Assembly (NCBI RefSeq): GCF_900108055.1
Contig: NZ_FNWJ01000002.1
Span: 754,382 to 818,381 of the forward strand
DNA: 64,000 nucleotides
Source of the DNA: Thermoleophilum album
Lineage (GTDB): Bacteria > Actinomycetota > Thermoleophilia > Solirubrobacterales > Thermoleophilaceae
Direction of reading: 5' to 3'
Shown here: positions 15,544 through 24,223 of the stretch, one piece after another
Numbering within the stretch: the stretch's first letter is position 1
How the letters are laid out: each line of letters starts with the position of its first letter
Translations under genes and position numbers: made by a program
The notes under the pieces: model-generated
Seen by the model: only the letters and a program-made list of their open reading frames with translations
Databases searched by the model: none
What the model was told of the DNA's origin: nothing

Positions 15544-17544
15544 CTAACGACCCGCAGCAGACGACGCCAGTCGCCCGGCGAGCTCCACGAAAAAGTCGAA
15601 AGCCTCGGGGTTCGCGAGCGACTCGCGACTCGCCGCGCGCTCCGGAGGCGTGCCCATCAGTATCCGCTTAATCGGAACCTCAAGCGTCTTGCCGGAGAGC
15701 GTGCGCGGGATCGCCGGCACTTGGAAGATCTCGTCGGGAACGTGCCGTGGCGAACAGTCCTCGCGGACTCGCCGACGGATCCGATCCTTCAGCTCGTCGT
15801 TGAGCTCGACGCCCTCGCGGAGCACCACAAACAGCGGCATCCAGGAGTCCCCGCCACTACGGGGGACGTCGACAACGAGGGCATCTTCGACTTCGTCGAC
15901 GGCCAGCACAGCACGGTAGATCTCGCTCGTCCCCATGCGCACGCCCTGGCGGTTGATCGTCGCATCGGAGCGCCCGTAGATCACGGCGCTGCCGCGCGGG
16001 GTGATCTCGATCCAGTCACCATGCCGCCACACGCCCGGGTAGACGTCGAAGTAACTCTCGCGGTAGCGGGAACCGTCTGGGTCGTTCCAAAAAAAGACGG
16101 GCATCGAGGGCATCGGCTCGGTTATCACCAGCTCCCCGACCTGGCCGATAACACTGTGGCCACGCTCGTCGAACGCCTCCACTTTCGCCCCAAGTGCACG
16201 CGCCTGGAGCTCTCCGCACCACACCGGCAGCGTCGGCACACCGCCCACGAAGGCAGTACAGACGTCGGTGCCACCGCTCGTCGAAAACAACCAGAGATCG
16301 CGCTTGACGCGCTCGTAGGTCCAAACGAAGCCTTCTGGCGACAGCGGTGAGCCAGTGGAGCCAACGCTGCGCAGCCGCTCCAACCGGAGCTCGCGACCCG
16401 GCTCGACGCCCGCCTTCATGCACGAGTGAATGAAGGCTGCGCTCGTCCCGAAACAGGTGATCCCGATTTCGTCGGCAAGCCGCCACAAGGCGAGCATGTC
16501 CGGGTGCCCGGGACTGCCGTCGTACAGGACCAACTCGGCACCGGCGAGCAGGCCGGAGACGAGGAAATTCCACATCATCCAACCGGTCGTCGTGAACCAG
16601 AAGAAGCGATCCCCCGGAGCGAGGTCGGTGTGAAGGTGCATCTTCTTGAGGTGCTCCAGCAAGATCCCGCCGTGCCCGTGGACGATCGCCTTTGGGAGCC
16701 CCGTTGTGCCCGACGAGTAGAGGATCCAGAGCGGGTGATCGAAGGGGACCGGCTCGAAGCGAAGCTCGTCACGGTCAGCCACCAGCTCGCTCCAGGGCGC
16801 CGCTCGCTCGACCGCATCGAGCGACGGGCGCTCGGCGAGGTACGGAAGCACGAAAGTCCGCTCGAGTGACGGCATTGCTGCCGCCAGCTCACGCACCGCG
16901 CCCATGCGCTCGAAGTCGCGACCGCCGTAGCGGTAGCCGTCGATCGCAAGCAGTACCTTCGGCTCGATCTGGCGGAACCGGTCGAGCACCGCGCGCACCC
17001 CGAACTCCGGAGCTGCGCTCGACCAGATCGCACCGAGACTGGCTGTCGCCAGGAAAGCCGCCACCGTCTCGGGCACGTTCGGCAAATAGGCGCAAACCCT
17101 GTCGCCTCGACCTACGCCGGCCGCGACTAGGCCGGTACGGATACGCGCGGTGAGCTCCCGCAGCTCGCCCCACGCCACCGTCCGCGCGGGACGCGTCTCG
17201 GAGCGGGCGTGCAGCGCTGGCTCGGCGTCACGACCCTCGCCAGCACGGAACACGTGTTCGGCGTAGTTCAGCTCAGCCCCCGGGAACCAACGCGCCCCCG
17301 GCATCTTGCGCTCGGCGAGCACCTGCTCGTAGGGCCGGTGGGCGATCACCTGGAAGTGGTCCCACACGGCCGCCCAAAAATCCTCGAGCTGCTCTACCGA
17401 CCAACGCCAAAGCGCGTGGTAGTCGCCGGCGAAATCGCGCCCGTGGCGCTCCCCGACGAAGCGCTCGAAGCGGGCCAACGCCGTCCGCTCGCGCGCGGAC
17501 GGCGCCGGCTCCCATAGGACCTCCCCCCTCCTGGCCAGGCCCAT
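15544..17544 (-). CDS. aacS: Acetoacetyl-CoA synthetase
   Basis: A 666-residue ATP-dependent acyl-CoA ligase of the acetoacetate:CoA ligase type, converting acetoacetate to acetoacetyl-CoA in the cytoplasm. The ANL-superfamily motifs are LYSSGTTGLPKAIVHGHGG (P-loop), TTGWMMWNFLVSGLLAG, VGSTGSPLSPEGFVW, GRSDATINRQGVRMGTSEIY and the C-terminal SGKTLEVPIKRI with the catalytic lysine. The N-terminus VLWEPAPSARERTALARFERFV is typical of the family. An upstream in-frame extension is rejected. A TAGGCT hexamer 10 nt before the ATG at 17544 supports this start. It follows the acyl-CoA carboxylase gene by 74 bp on the same strand. With the nearby HMG-CoA lyase, which releases acetoacetate, it suggests ketone-body or leucine catabolism. 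Confidence 0.93.
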   Translation of the reverse strand: MGLARRGEVLWEPAPSARERTALARFERFVGERHGRDFAGDYHALWRWSVEQLEDFWAAVWDHFQVIAHRPYEQVLAERKMPGARWFPGAELNYAEHVFRAGEGRDAEPALHARSETRPARTVAWGELRELTARIRTGLVAAGVGRGDRVCAYLPNVPETVAAFLATASLGAIWSSAAPEFGVRAVLDRFRQIEPKVLLAIDGYRYGGRDFERMGAVRELAAAMPSLERTFVLPYLAERPSLDAVERAAPWSELVADRDELRFEPVPFDHPLWILYSSGTTGLPKAIVHGHGGILLEHLKKMHLHTDLAPGDRFFWFTTTGWMMWNFLVSGLLAGAELVLYDGSPGHPDMLALWRLADEIGITCFGTSAAFIHSCMKAGVEPGRELRLERLRSVGSTGSPLSPEGFVWTYERVKRDLWLFSTSGGTDVCTAFVGGVPTLPVWCGELQARALGAKVEAFDERGHSVIGQVGELVITEPMPSMPVFFWNDPDGSRYRESYFDVYPGVWRHGDWIEITPRGSAVIYGRSDATINRQGVRMGTSEIYRAVLAVDEVEDALVVDVPRSGGDSWMPLFVVLREGVELNDELKDRIRRRVREDCSPRHVPDEIFQVPAIPRTLSGKTLEVPIKRILMGTPPERAASRESLANPEAFDFFVELAGRLASSAAGR

Positions 17545-17554
17545 GCGGTGCGGC

Positions 17555-17560
17555 AGCCTA
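17555..17560 (-). promoter_or_regulatory. -10 element TAGGCT upstream of aacS
   Basis: TAGGCT on the minus strand with a 10-nt spacer to the ATG at 17544. It implies a 5' leader of only a few nucleotides and transcription of aacS separate from the carboxylase gene. Confidence 0.45.
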
Positions 17561-17618
17561 GCGCCAGTGGGCTTCCGCCGTCTGCCCGCCGCCGCGCGTC
17601 TGTCTCCCGCGCGCCCGC

Positions 17619-19190
17619 TCAGACCGGCGTCACCGGGTTGCGCTTGTCCGGCCAGTCGCGACGCTTGCTGCGGGCGGCGGCAAGGCGCCGCACCAACTCG
17701 GCACGCAGCTCGCCCGGTTCGATGACCGCGTCCACGACCAGCTCTGAAGCGAGTCGCACGATGTCGATCTCGCGCGCGTACTCGGCACGCAACTGCTCGG
17801 CGCGCCGCTCGCGCTCCGCGGGATCCTCGATCGCTTGCAGCTGGTTGTAGAAGACGGCGTTGACCGCCGCCTGCGGACCCATCACCGCGATCCGCGCCCA
17901 CGGCAAGGCGATGCAGGCGTCGGGATCGAAAGCCGGGCCTGCCATCGCGTAAAGGCCGGCCCCGTAGGCCTTGCGCACGATCACCGAGAACTTCGGGACC
18001 GTCGCCTCCGACACGGCCGAAATCATCTTGGCGCCCGCCCGGATGATCCCCTGCCGCTCGACCTGCGTGCCGATCATGAAGCCCGGCACGTCGGCTAGGA
18101 AGAGCAGCGGGATGTTGAAGGCGTTGCAGGTCCAGATGAAGCGCGCAGCCTTGTCCGCGGAATCCACGAACAGAACTCCGCCCCGCTGCTTCGGCTGGTT
18201 GGCGACGATGCCCACGACCTGGCCCTCAAGGCGTGCGTAACCAACGATCAGCTCGCGCGCCCAGCGCTCTTGGACCTCGAGGAACGACCCCTCGTCGATG
18301 ATCGCGTCGATCACCTCGCGCATGTCGAAGGGCCGGTTCTCGTCGTCGGGAACGACCTCGGCCAGCGGCCGCGCGTCGCTGCGCGGCGGCCGCGGCGGCG
18401 CGGTCGGCGGCTCCCGACGGAAGTTCTCGGGCATGTAGGAGAGGTAGCGGCGCACCAGCGCGATCCCCTCCTCGTCGCTAGCGACCAGGAAGTGCCCGCA
18501 ACCGGAGACCTCGCAGTGCATGCGCGCGCCACCCATTTCCTCGAGCGTCACGCGCTCGCCGATCACCATCTCTGCCATCCGCGGCGAGCCCAGGTACATC
18601 GACGCGTTGCCCGCGCGCATGATCACGACGTCACAGAACGCCGGGATGTAGGCGCCCCCGGCGGCCGATGGACCGAGCAACAGACAGACCTGCGGCACGA
18701 CGCCAGAGAGCTGCACTTGGTTGAAGAAGATGCGACCGGCATGCCGGCGGCCGGGAAACATCCGTACCTGCTCGGTTATGCGCGCCCCGGCGGAGTCCAC
18801 GAGGTAGACGATCGGCACCTCGAGGCGCAACGCCCGCTCCTGGATGCGGATGATCTTCTCGACCGTGCGCGGACCCCAAGAGCCAGCCTTGACCGTTGGG
18901 TCGTTGGCCATCAAACAGACCGTGCGACCATCGACCGTTGCCGTTCCGCAAACCACGCCGTCGGCACCGAAGCCCTCCTCTTCGGCGTGCGCCAACAGCC
19001 CGTCCTCGCAAAAGCTGCCGGGATCCACGAGTCGCGCGATGCGCTCGCGCACCGGCAGCTTGCCCTGCTCAGCGGCCTTGCGGCGGTGTCGTTCCGGACC
19101 TCCAGCGAGAGCCCGCGCGACGGCCTCCTCGAGTGGCGGTAGCCCCGCCTGCGGTTGCACCTGCCCTTCCACGGCGCGGAAGTCTCCCAT
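17619..19190 (-). CDS. Acyl-CoA carboxylase, beta (carboxyltransferase) subunit
   Basis: A 523-residue biotin-dependent carboxyltransferase of the propionyl/methylcrotonyl-CoA carboxylase type. It transfers carboxyl from carboxybiotin to an acyl-CoA. Two crotonase-fold halves are visible. The first carries VYLVDSAGARITEQ, GRIFFNQVQLSGVVPQ and LGPSAAGGAYIPAFCDVVIM. The second carries VGIVANQPKQRGGVLFVDSADKAARFI, LLFLADVPGFMIGTQVE, YGAGLYAMAGPAFDPD and GPQAAVNAVF. The FPGRRHAGRIFFNQ stretch is closer to methylcrotonyl-CoA enzymes. With HMG-CoA lyase and an enoyl-CoA hydratase nearby, a leucine-pathway role is reasonable but unproven. No biotin carboxylase or biotin carrier subunit is in the window. 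The ATG at 19190 faces the divergent hydratase start only 23 bp away. Confidence 0.88.
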   Translation of the reverse strand: MGDFRAVEGQVQPQAGLPPLEEAVARALAGGPERHRRKAAEQGKLPVRERIARLVDPGSFCEDGLLAHAEEEGFGADGVVCGTATVDGRTVCLMANDPTVKAGSWGPRTVEKIIRIQERALRLEVPIVYLVDSAGARITEQVRMFPGRRHAGRIFFNQVQLSGVVPQVCLLLGPSAAGGAYIPAFCDVVIMRAGNASMYLGSPRMAEMVIGERVTLEEMGGARMHCEVSGCGHFLVASDEEGIALVRRYLSYMPENFRREPPTAPPRPPRSDARPLAEVVPDDENRPFDMREVIDAIIDEGSFLEVQERWARELIVGYARLEGQVVGIVANQPKQRGGVLFVDSADKAARFIWTCNAFNIPLLFLADVPGFMIGTQVERQGIIRAGAKMISAVSEATVPKFSVIVRKAYGAGLYAMAGPAFDPDACIALPWARIAVMGPQAAVNAVFYNQLQAIEDPAERERRAEQLRAEYAREIDIVRLASELVVDAVIEPGELRAELVRRLAAARSKRRDWPDKRNPVTPV

Positions 19191-19196
19191 CTTCCG

Positions 19197-19206
19197 TGGA
19201 TAGGCT
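19197..19206. promoter_or_regulatory. Compact divergent promoter between carboxylase and hydratase genes
   Basis: Rightward TAGGCT (19201-19206) lies 7 nt before the ATG at 19214. Leftward TATCCA (19202-19197) lies 6 nt before the ATG at 19190. The two hexamers share the TA at 19201-19202. With 23 bp between the start codons, both transcripts are expected to be leaderless. The leftward hexamer lacks the final T, so that half is weaker. Confidence 0.5.
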
Positions 19207-19213
19207 GCCGCCG

Positions 19214-19993
19214 ATGGCACTCGTCGAGGTCGAAGATCGGGGCCCGGTACGGCATCTCGTACTCAACCGACCGCAGAAACGCAACGCCTTGAACGGCGAG
19301 CTCTGCGCCGCCCTCGGCGCGGAGCTCGAGCGAGCTGCTGATGACGACTCCGTGCGCGTGGTCGTGCTGCGCGGCGCGGGCGGCGTCTTCTCCTCGGGGA
19401 TGGACGTCGGCGAGCTGCGCGAGTTGGCACGCACGCCCGAGCGCCTGCGCGCTTTCCGGCGACGACTGATCGCCTGGTGGAACCTGCTCGAGGAGATGCC
19501 GAAGGCGACGGTCGCACAGATCGAGGGGGTGTGCCTGGGTGGCGCCTTCGAGCTCGCGCTGGCCTGCGACCTGCGCACGATGGCCGAAGAGGCGACCGCC
19601 GGAATCGTCGAGACCCGCGTCGGTTTGATCCCCGACGTCGGCGGCAGCAGCCGCCTGCCGGCGGTGGTCGGGCTCGGCAACGCCAAGGAGCTGATCCTCT
19701 GCGGAAAGCTGATCGATGGACGAGAGGCGCATCGCATCGGTTTCGCCAACCGCGTGGCACCGACCGACCAGCTCGCCGCAATCACCGAGCAGCTGTGCCA
19801 AGAGCTTGTGGCCTGCGCACCGCTCGCCGTCGGACGCGCCAAGCGGGTGATCGACCAGGCCGCGAAACCAGCGCTGGCCGCGTCGCTGGAGCTCGAAGTG
19901 GCGGTCCAGGAACGCCTAGCGGCGAGCAGCGACTTCGCGGAGGCCACCGACGCCTTCTTCGAGCGTCGCGCCCCCCGCTTCGAAGGTCGCTAG
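19214..19993 (+). CDS. Enoyl-CoA hydratase/isomerase family protein
   Basis: A 259-residue crotonase-fold enzyme. The start MALVEVEDRGPVRHLVLNRPQKRNAL is typical. The oxyanion-hole motifs FSSGMDVGELRE and IEGVCLGGAFELALACDLR are present. The second catalytic acid region reads ETRVGLIPDVGGSSRLPAVVG. It is probably a hydratase acting on a short enoyl-CoA, and in this neighbourhood methylglutaconyl-CoA is a candidate substrate. The acid at the first hydratase glutamate position is not clearly conserved, so isomerase activity is an alternative. It is transcribed alone, divergent from the carboxylase gene. Confidence 0.9.
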   Translation: MALVEVEDRGPVRHLVLNRPQKRNALNGELCAALGAELERAADDDSVRVVVLRGAGGVFSSGMDVGELRELARTPERLRAFRRRLIAWWNLLEEMPKATVAQIEGVCLGGAFELALACDLRTMAEEATAGIVETRVGLIPDVGGSSRLPAVVGLGNAKELILCGKLIDGREAHRIGFANRVAPTDQLAAITEQLCQELVACAPLAVGRAKRVIDQAAKPALAASLELEVAVQERLAASSDFAEATDAFFERRAPRFEGR

Positions 19994-20141
19994 GCGGCCG
20001 ACGCCGGGGCGCCCGCCACGGGGAGCCGACGCGGGGCGGCCCGGTGCGGGGGCGCCCGCCGGCTCGAAGCCGCGGCACGTTTCGTCGTCGCGCAGCCTGG
20101 GAAGGACCTAAGGAGAAAGTCAGCTACGTGAGGAGCACACC

Positions 20142-20447
20142 ATGCTTGCCATTTCTCCCGCCGCCTCCGAGGCGATTCGCGGCCTCCTCGAGGCCTCCGA
20201 GATGCCGACCGGATCCGGCATGCGCATCACCCTCTCGAGCTCGGGCACGGAGGGCGCGCTCGAGATCTCGCTGCGCCCCCACCCCGAAGCCGAGGATCAG
20301 GTCGTCGAGGTGGAGGGAGCCGCCGTCTTCATCGAGCCGCAGGCGCTACCGCTAGTCGACGACAAGGTTCTCGACGCCCACGTCGAGCGCGATCAAGTGG
20401 CCTTCGCGCTGCTGCAGCAGGGCGGACCGACGAACTCCACCGTATAG
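20142..20447 (+). CDS. HesB/IscA-like fold protein lacking the cluster cysteines
   Basis: 101 residues. The pattern ISPAASEAIRGLLEASEMPTGSGMRITLSS, then GALEISLRPHPEAEDQVVEVEGAAVFIEPQALPLVDDKVLDAHV, follows the A-type iron-sulfur scaffold (HesB) fold. The cysteines that bind iron-sulfur are absent; there is no Cys in the protein. It is therefore unlikely to be a cluster carrier. Such cysteine-less HesB-like proteins occur in actinobacteria with unknown function. A GAGGAG ribosome-binding site lies 7 nt before the ATG. The 150-bp upstream gap is very GC rich. Confidence 0.75.
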   Translation: MLAISPAASEAIRGLLEASEMPTGSGMRITLSSSGTEGALEISLRPHPEAEDQVVEVEGAAVFIEPQALPLVDDKVLDAHVERDQVAFALLQQGGPTNSTV

Positions 20448-20486
20448 CCGGCTAGCCGAGCGCCCGCCGGTCGCCGTGGCTCGCGT

Positions 20487-21695
20487 TCACGCTTCCGCCC
20501 ATTCGCGCGCCACGGCTTCGGCGAGCTCGACACAGCGCAAAACGCAGCCGACATCGACCCGGTCGGGCGTGTCGCTCGGGCGGTGGTAGTTCGGAAAGCC
20601 GCCGTCGCGAACCGAAAGCAGCGACACCGCGGGCAAACCGGCGAGGCGGGCCAGCGCGGGATCGGTCCACGCTCCCAGTCGCCAGGGGCGCGGCGGGTCA
20701 AGCCCACGTGCAGTGGCGGCGCGGCGCACCAGCTGGACGTCCTCCGGCCGGTAGCGGACCGGCCAAAGGCCACCCTCGGCGGCCAACACGATCGGTTCTC
20801 CCGAACCCACCGTGTCGAGCCCGATCAGCAGCGTGCGCGCCGGATCGAGCTTGCCCTTGGCTTCCGCGAGCCAGGCAGCCATTCCGCCCATACCGGCCTC
20901 CTCGCAACCTGGCAAGATCACCTCGACGCGGGTTGCCGGCAGCGACTGCTCGCTCAGTCGCCTTGCCAGCTCCAGCGCAGCGGCGACGCCGCTGGCGTTG
21001 TCGTTCGCCCCGGGCACCGGCTCGTGCCGCAAGCACTCAAGGACAAGGGCGGCGAACCCCACGAGCGCTCCCGCCGCCGAACGCAGCGCGCGCCGGCCGC
21101 CGAGGAGCGCAGCGAGCATCGCCAGCTCGGGTAGCAGCGCGAGCGACGCGCGGCGACCGCTTCGCCTTGCCCACGCATCGCCCGCGCGCAGGAGGACCGG
21201 GGACCAAATCGCCCCCGTCAAGGCAGCGTCAAGGTGGGCGACCACGACGAGGGTCCGCGGCCCCTCGCCGAGCCGACCGTTCACGCTGGCACCTTCGCCG
21301 GCTGGCGGCAGCTGCCGCGCGAACTGTCGACGGCCGCTGTAATCGAGCTCGAACGAGAGCAGCGCGGCGCCGGCCACCAGCCGACCCAGCAAGCGCGCGG
21401 CGCGACGCCGCCCCGCTGCCGCCACGAGCGCGCCGCCGGCAGCTGCCGCCATGTGCAGAGCGTGTGCCTGGGCGAACGAGCGGCGGTAGCGAAAGTGCGT
21501 GACGCGCACGTCCGCTGCGCCTAGCTCGCGCAGGCGCGCCGCTGCCCAGTGGGCAGCAGCGTGCTCGCCGGGCGTCGCCGAGCCTCGCGCGATCGCCGCC
21601 AATTCGGCGATGTCGCGGGCGATGCGCGCACGCGCCGCGCGCTCAGCATCGCCTGCGGGCCCTGAGGCGACCGGCTCAGGTGCGCTCGCCGACAT
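20487..21695 (-). CDS. M28-family zinc aminopeptidase-like protein
   Basis: 402 residues. The zinc ligands of the M28 family are recognisable in order: VVVAHLDA (His-x-Asp), GANDNASGVAAALELA (Asp), VILPGCEEAGMGG (catalytic Glu-Glu), LIGLDTVGSG (Asp) and PNYHRPSDTPDRVD (His). Two hydrophobic segments at about residues 80-120 and 175-225 suggest membrane association. No standard signal peptide is seen. It would cleave peptides or a small acylated substrate. The ATG at 21695 overlaps the end of the HMG-CoA lyase gene by 20 bp, so the two are probably co-transcribed; a longer in-frame start upstream is less likely. Confidence 0.85.
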   Translation of the reverse strand: MSASAPEPVASGPAGDAERAARARIARDIAELAAIARGSATPGEHAAAHWAAARLRELGAADVRVTHFRYRRSFAQAHALHMAAAAGGALVAAAGRRRAARLLGRLVAGAALLSFELDYSGRRQFARQLPPAGEGASVNGRLGEGPRTLVVVAHLDAALTGAIWSPVLLRAGDAWARRSGRRASLALLPELAMLAALLGGRRALRSAAGALVGFAALVLECLRHEPVPGANDNASGVAAALELARRLSEQSLPATRVEVILPGCEEAGMGGMAAWLAEAKGKLDPARTLLIGLDTVGSGEPIVLAAEGGLWPVRYRPEDVQLVRRAATARGLDPPRPWRLGAWTDPALARLAGLPAVSLLSVRDGGFPNYHRPSDTPDRVDVGCVLRCVELAEAVAREWAEA

Positions 21696-22677
21696 GTTGG
21701 CGCGGCTCCGCAGGGGCGTCGTCACGCTGGCCCGCCTGACCACGCCAGTCGATTGGCCCGGCGGTCAGCAGGTGGCTGCCGAGCGGGCGACCCAACACCT
21801 CCTGCACGGCGCGCGCACAGGCGAGCAGGCGGTCGAGATCGACACCCGTTCGGTAGCCCATCTCGTGAAGCATCGAAACCAGGTCCTCGGTGGCGACGTT
21901 GCCGGTAGCCCCGCGCGGGACCGGGCAGCCACCAAGCTCGCCGAACGACGACTCGAACGAACGAACCCCCGCCTCGAGCGCGGCCAGCACGTTGGCTAGC
22001 GCCTGCCCCCGAGTGTTGTGAAAGTGGGCGGTCAGCTCGACGTCGCCGAGCTCGTCTCGAGCGCGCTTGAAAAAGCTGCGCACCTGAAGCGGGTTGGCCA
22101 TACCGGTGGTGTCACCGAAGCCGACCTCGGCGCACCCGAAGTCGCGCAGCGAGCGGGCGATCGAGAGCACCCGCTCGATCGGCACGCGGCCCTCGTAAGG
22201 ACATCCGAAGGCCACCGAGATCACGCCCTCGCAGCGCAAACCTGCCGCCCGCGCGCGCGCGACCGTACGTTCGAGGCCGGCAAGCGACTCCGCGATCGAG
22301 CGCCCGACGTTGCGGCGGTTGTGCTCTTCAGAGGCCGACAAGAAGACGTTGATCTCGTGAAAGAGCTCGCGCCCGGCCTGCTCGCGCACGCGCAGCGCTC
22401 GCTCGAGCCCGCGCTCGTTGGGAATCAGCACACTCAGGGCGACCCCGTCCGGCACTTCGATGGAGCGCAAAACATCCTCGGCGTCGGCGAGCTGGGGGAT
22501 CACGTCTGGTCGCACGAAGCTCGTTACCTCGAGCCGCCGTAGCCCCGTCCGCGCGAGGCAGTTGATCAGGCGAACCTTCTGCTCAGTTGGGATGACCTCG
22601 GGCTCGTTTTGGAAGCCGTCGCGCGGACCGACTTCGCGGATGCGCACTTCGCCTAGCGCTGGCTGCTTCCCCGCCAT
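21676..22677 (-). CDS. Hydroxymethylglutaryl-CoA lyase
   Basis: A 333-residue TIM-barrel lyase that splits HMG-CoA into acetyl-CoA and acetoacetate, the last step of leucine degradation. Family signatures are IREVGPRDGFQNE near the N-terminus (metal Asp), EVTSFVRPDVIPQLADAEDV, SVAFGCPYEGRVP (conserved Cys), GFGDTTGMANP, LTAHFHNTRGQALANVLAALEAG (HxH metal ligands) and FGELGGCPVPRGATGNVATEDLV (active-site Cys loop GGCP). The acetoacetate product would feed the AacS encoded at 15.5-17.5 kb. It lies 4 bp downstream of the SDR gene in one operon. Confidence 0.95.
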   Translation of the reverse strand: MAGKQPALGEVRIREVGPRDGFQNEPEVIPTEQKVRLINCLARTGLRRLEVTSFVRPDVIPQLADAEDVLRSIEVPDGVALSVLIPNERGLERALRVREQAGRELFHEINVFLSASEEHNRRNVGRSIAESLAGLERTVARARAAGLRCEGVISVAFGCPYEGRVPIERVLSIARSLRDFGCAEVGFGDTTGMANPLQVRSFFKRARDELGDVELTAHFHNTRGQALANVLAALEAGVRSFESSFGELGGCPVPRGATGNVATEDLVSMLHEMGYRTGVDLDRLLACARAVQEVLGRPLGSHLLTAGPIDWRGQAGQRDDAPAEPRQHVGERT

Positions 22678-22681
22678 CGCG

Positions 22682-23446
22682 CTACATCATGCCGAGTCCG
22701 CCGCTCACCCCGATCGTCTCGCCAGTTACGTACGAAGCGTCGTCGGAGCAAAGGAAGGCGATCACCCCCGCAACCTCCTCCGGTCGACCGATGCGCCGCA
22801 TTGCCGTTGAGGAGACCATCACCTCGATCAACCGGCGGCCGCGCTCACCGAAGTGTTCGGGCGCAGCCATCAGCAGGGGCGTCTCGATCGGACCCGGCGC
22901 CACCGCGTTGCAAGTGACGCCGTAGCGTGCCGCTTCCCGCGCAACCGCCTTGGTGAAGCCGATCACACCGGCCTTGGCGGCCGAGTAAACGCTCGAGCCG
23001 CGCGACCCGATGCGGCCGGCTTCCGACGCCACGTTGACGATCCGGCCACGCCGCCGCTCCTGCATGCCAGCGAGTAGCGCGTGCGTGCAAGCGATCACGC
23101 CCCGCAAGTTGATCGCCAATACCCGATCCCACTGCTCCTCGGTGGTCTCGACCAGGAAGCCGAACTCGTCGGTGCCGGCGTTATTGACCAGCAGGTCTAC
23201 GGGCCCCAGCGCGCGTTCGACGGTGGCGACCGCCTCCCGCACGGCGGCGGTGTCGGCAACGTCGCAAGCGACCGCCAGCCCCTCGACCTCCTCGGCGATC
23301 CGCTCGGCACCTTGCGCATCGATGTCGACGACCGCTACCCGCGCGCCCTCCTCGGACAGGCGCCTGCAGGTAGCCGCCCCAATGCCGCTTGCGCCGCCCG
23401 TTACAAAGGCGACCTTGCCAGCGATCCCGCGTAGTCCTCCGCTCAC
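22682..23446 (-). CDS. Short-chain dehydrogenase/reductase (FabG-like)
   Basis: A 254-residue classical SDR. TGGASGIGAATCRRL is the dinucleotide motif (TGxxxGIG), NNAGTDEFG is present, the catalytic Ser lies in VNVASEAGRIGSRGSS, and the YSAAKAG tetrad supplies Tyr and Lys. The C-terminal GETIGVSGGLGMM is typical of 3-oxoacyl/3-hydroxyacyl-CoA reductases. It is the first gene of a leftward operon with HMG-CoA lyase and the M28 peptidase. The GTG start has TAGGGT 6 nt upstream. The substrate cannot be inferred beyond a 3-hydroxyacyl thioester or alcohol. Confidence 0.9.
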   Translation of the reverse strand: MSGGLRGIAGKVAFVTGGASGIGAATCRRLSEEGARVAVVDIDAQGAERIAEEVEGLAVACDVADTAAVREAVATVERALGPVDLLVNNAGTDEFGFLVETTEEQWDRVLAINLRGVIACTHALLAGMQERRRGRIVNVASEAGRIGSRGSSVYSAAKAGVIGFTKAVAREAARYGVTCNAVAPGPIETPLLMAAPEHFGERGRRLIEVMVSSTAMRRIGRPEEVAGVIAFLCSDDASYVTGETIGVSGGLGMM

Positions 23447-23452
23447 GCGCGC

Positions 23453-23505
23453 ACCCTAACGCGCGTGCGCGCGCAGCGCCGAACGGTGGCTTCGTCCGAT
23501 AGGCT
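23453..23505. promoter_or_regulatory. Divergent promoters of the SDR operon and the F420 operon
   Basis: Leftward, TAGGGT (complement of 23453-23458) lies 6 nt before the GTG at 23446. Rightward, TAGGCT at 23500-23505 lies 12 nt before the ATG at 23518. Both belong to the TAnnnT class seen throughout the window. Confidence 0.5.
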
Positions 23506-23517
23506 CGCGCGCCGACC

Positions 23518-24207
23518 ATGACGGTTCCGATCATCGGCGGCACCGGCGCGCTCGGCTTCGGTCTCGCGCTGCGGCTGGCGGCCGCGGGCGAGGAGATCGT
23601 GATCGGGTCGCGCGACCTCGCGCGCGCTCAGGAAGCTGCTGAGCGCTTGCGGGCGGAGCTGCCCTCCGCGCGCGTTTCAGCCGCGGTCAACGAAGAGGCA
23701 GCCCAGCGCGGCCCGGTGGTCCTGCTCTGCGTGCCGTTTCGCGCCCAGTCGGAGAACCTCACGCGCTTGAAGCCCGTGCTGCAGCCGGGCCAGATCTTGG
23801 TCGACGCGACCGTGCCGCTGGCCGCTGCCTTCTCCGGCAAGGCGACGCGGCTGCTCGGGGTGCCGCAAGGCTCGGCCGCCGAACAGGCCGCCGAGATGAC
23901 GCCCGAAGGCGTCGACGTGGTGAGCGGCTTCCACACCGTCTCCGCCGATCGCTTGCGCAACCTCGCGGAGCGACTCGACGAGGACGTCCTGCTGGCTAGC
24001 GACCGCCGCGAGGCTCGTGCACGGGTGGCAGCGCTCGTCGAGCGGATCGAGGGCCTGCGGCCGGTCGACTGCGGCCCGCTGGAGATGGCCCGCATGATCG
24101 AGGGCTTGACACCGCTCCTGATCTCGATCAACAAGCGTTATCGCACGCATGCCGGGGTTCGTATCACCGGCCTCCCCGACGACGGCGCCGGCTACTGGCG
24201 CCGCTGA
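23518..24207 (+). CDS. npdG: F420H2:NADP oxidoreductase
   Basis: A 229-residue NADPH-dependent F420 reductase (Fno/NpdG family). It transfers hydride between NADP(H) and coenzyme F420. The N-terminal Rossmann motif IIGGTGALGFGLALRLAAAGEEIVIGSRD and the RDLARAQEAAERL segment fit NADP binding. LLCVPFRAQ, LVDATVPL, VSGFHTVSA and the C-terminal LTPLLISINKRYRTHAGVRITGL are family signatures. It starts the run npdG-cofD-cofC-cofE, so reduction of the cofactor and its synthesis are probably expressed together. Confidence 0.93.
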   Translation: MTVPIIGGTGALGFGLALRLAAAGEEIVIGSRDLARAQEAAERLRAELPSARVSAAVNEEAAQRGPVVLLCVPFRAQSENLTRLKPVLQPGQILVDATVPLAAAFSGKATRLLGVPQGSAAEQAAEMTPEGVDVVSGFHTVSADRLRNLAERLDEDVLLASDRREARARVAALVERIEGLRPVDCGPLEMARMIEGLTPLLISINKRYRTHAGVRITGLPDDGAGYWRR

Positions 24208-24223
24208 CCAGCGCCGAGGCGCC

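Noticed and set aside
20000-20140. Very GC-rich spacer after the enoyl-CoA hydratase as an RNA gene
   Set aside because: Repeated GGGGCGCCCGCC motifs pair in many ways, but no tRNA, known ncRNA or consistent fold is visible.
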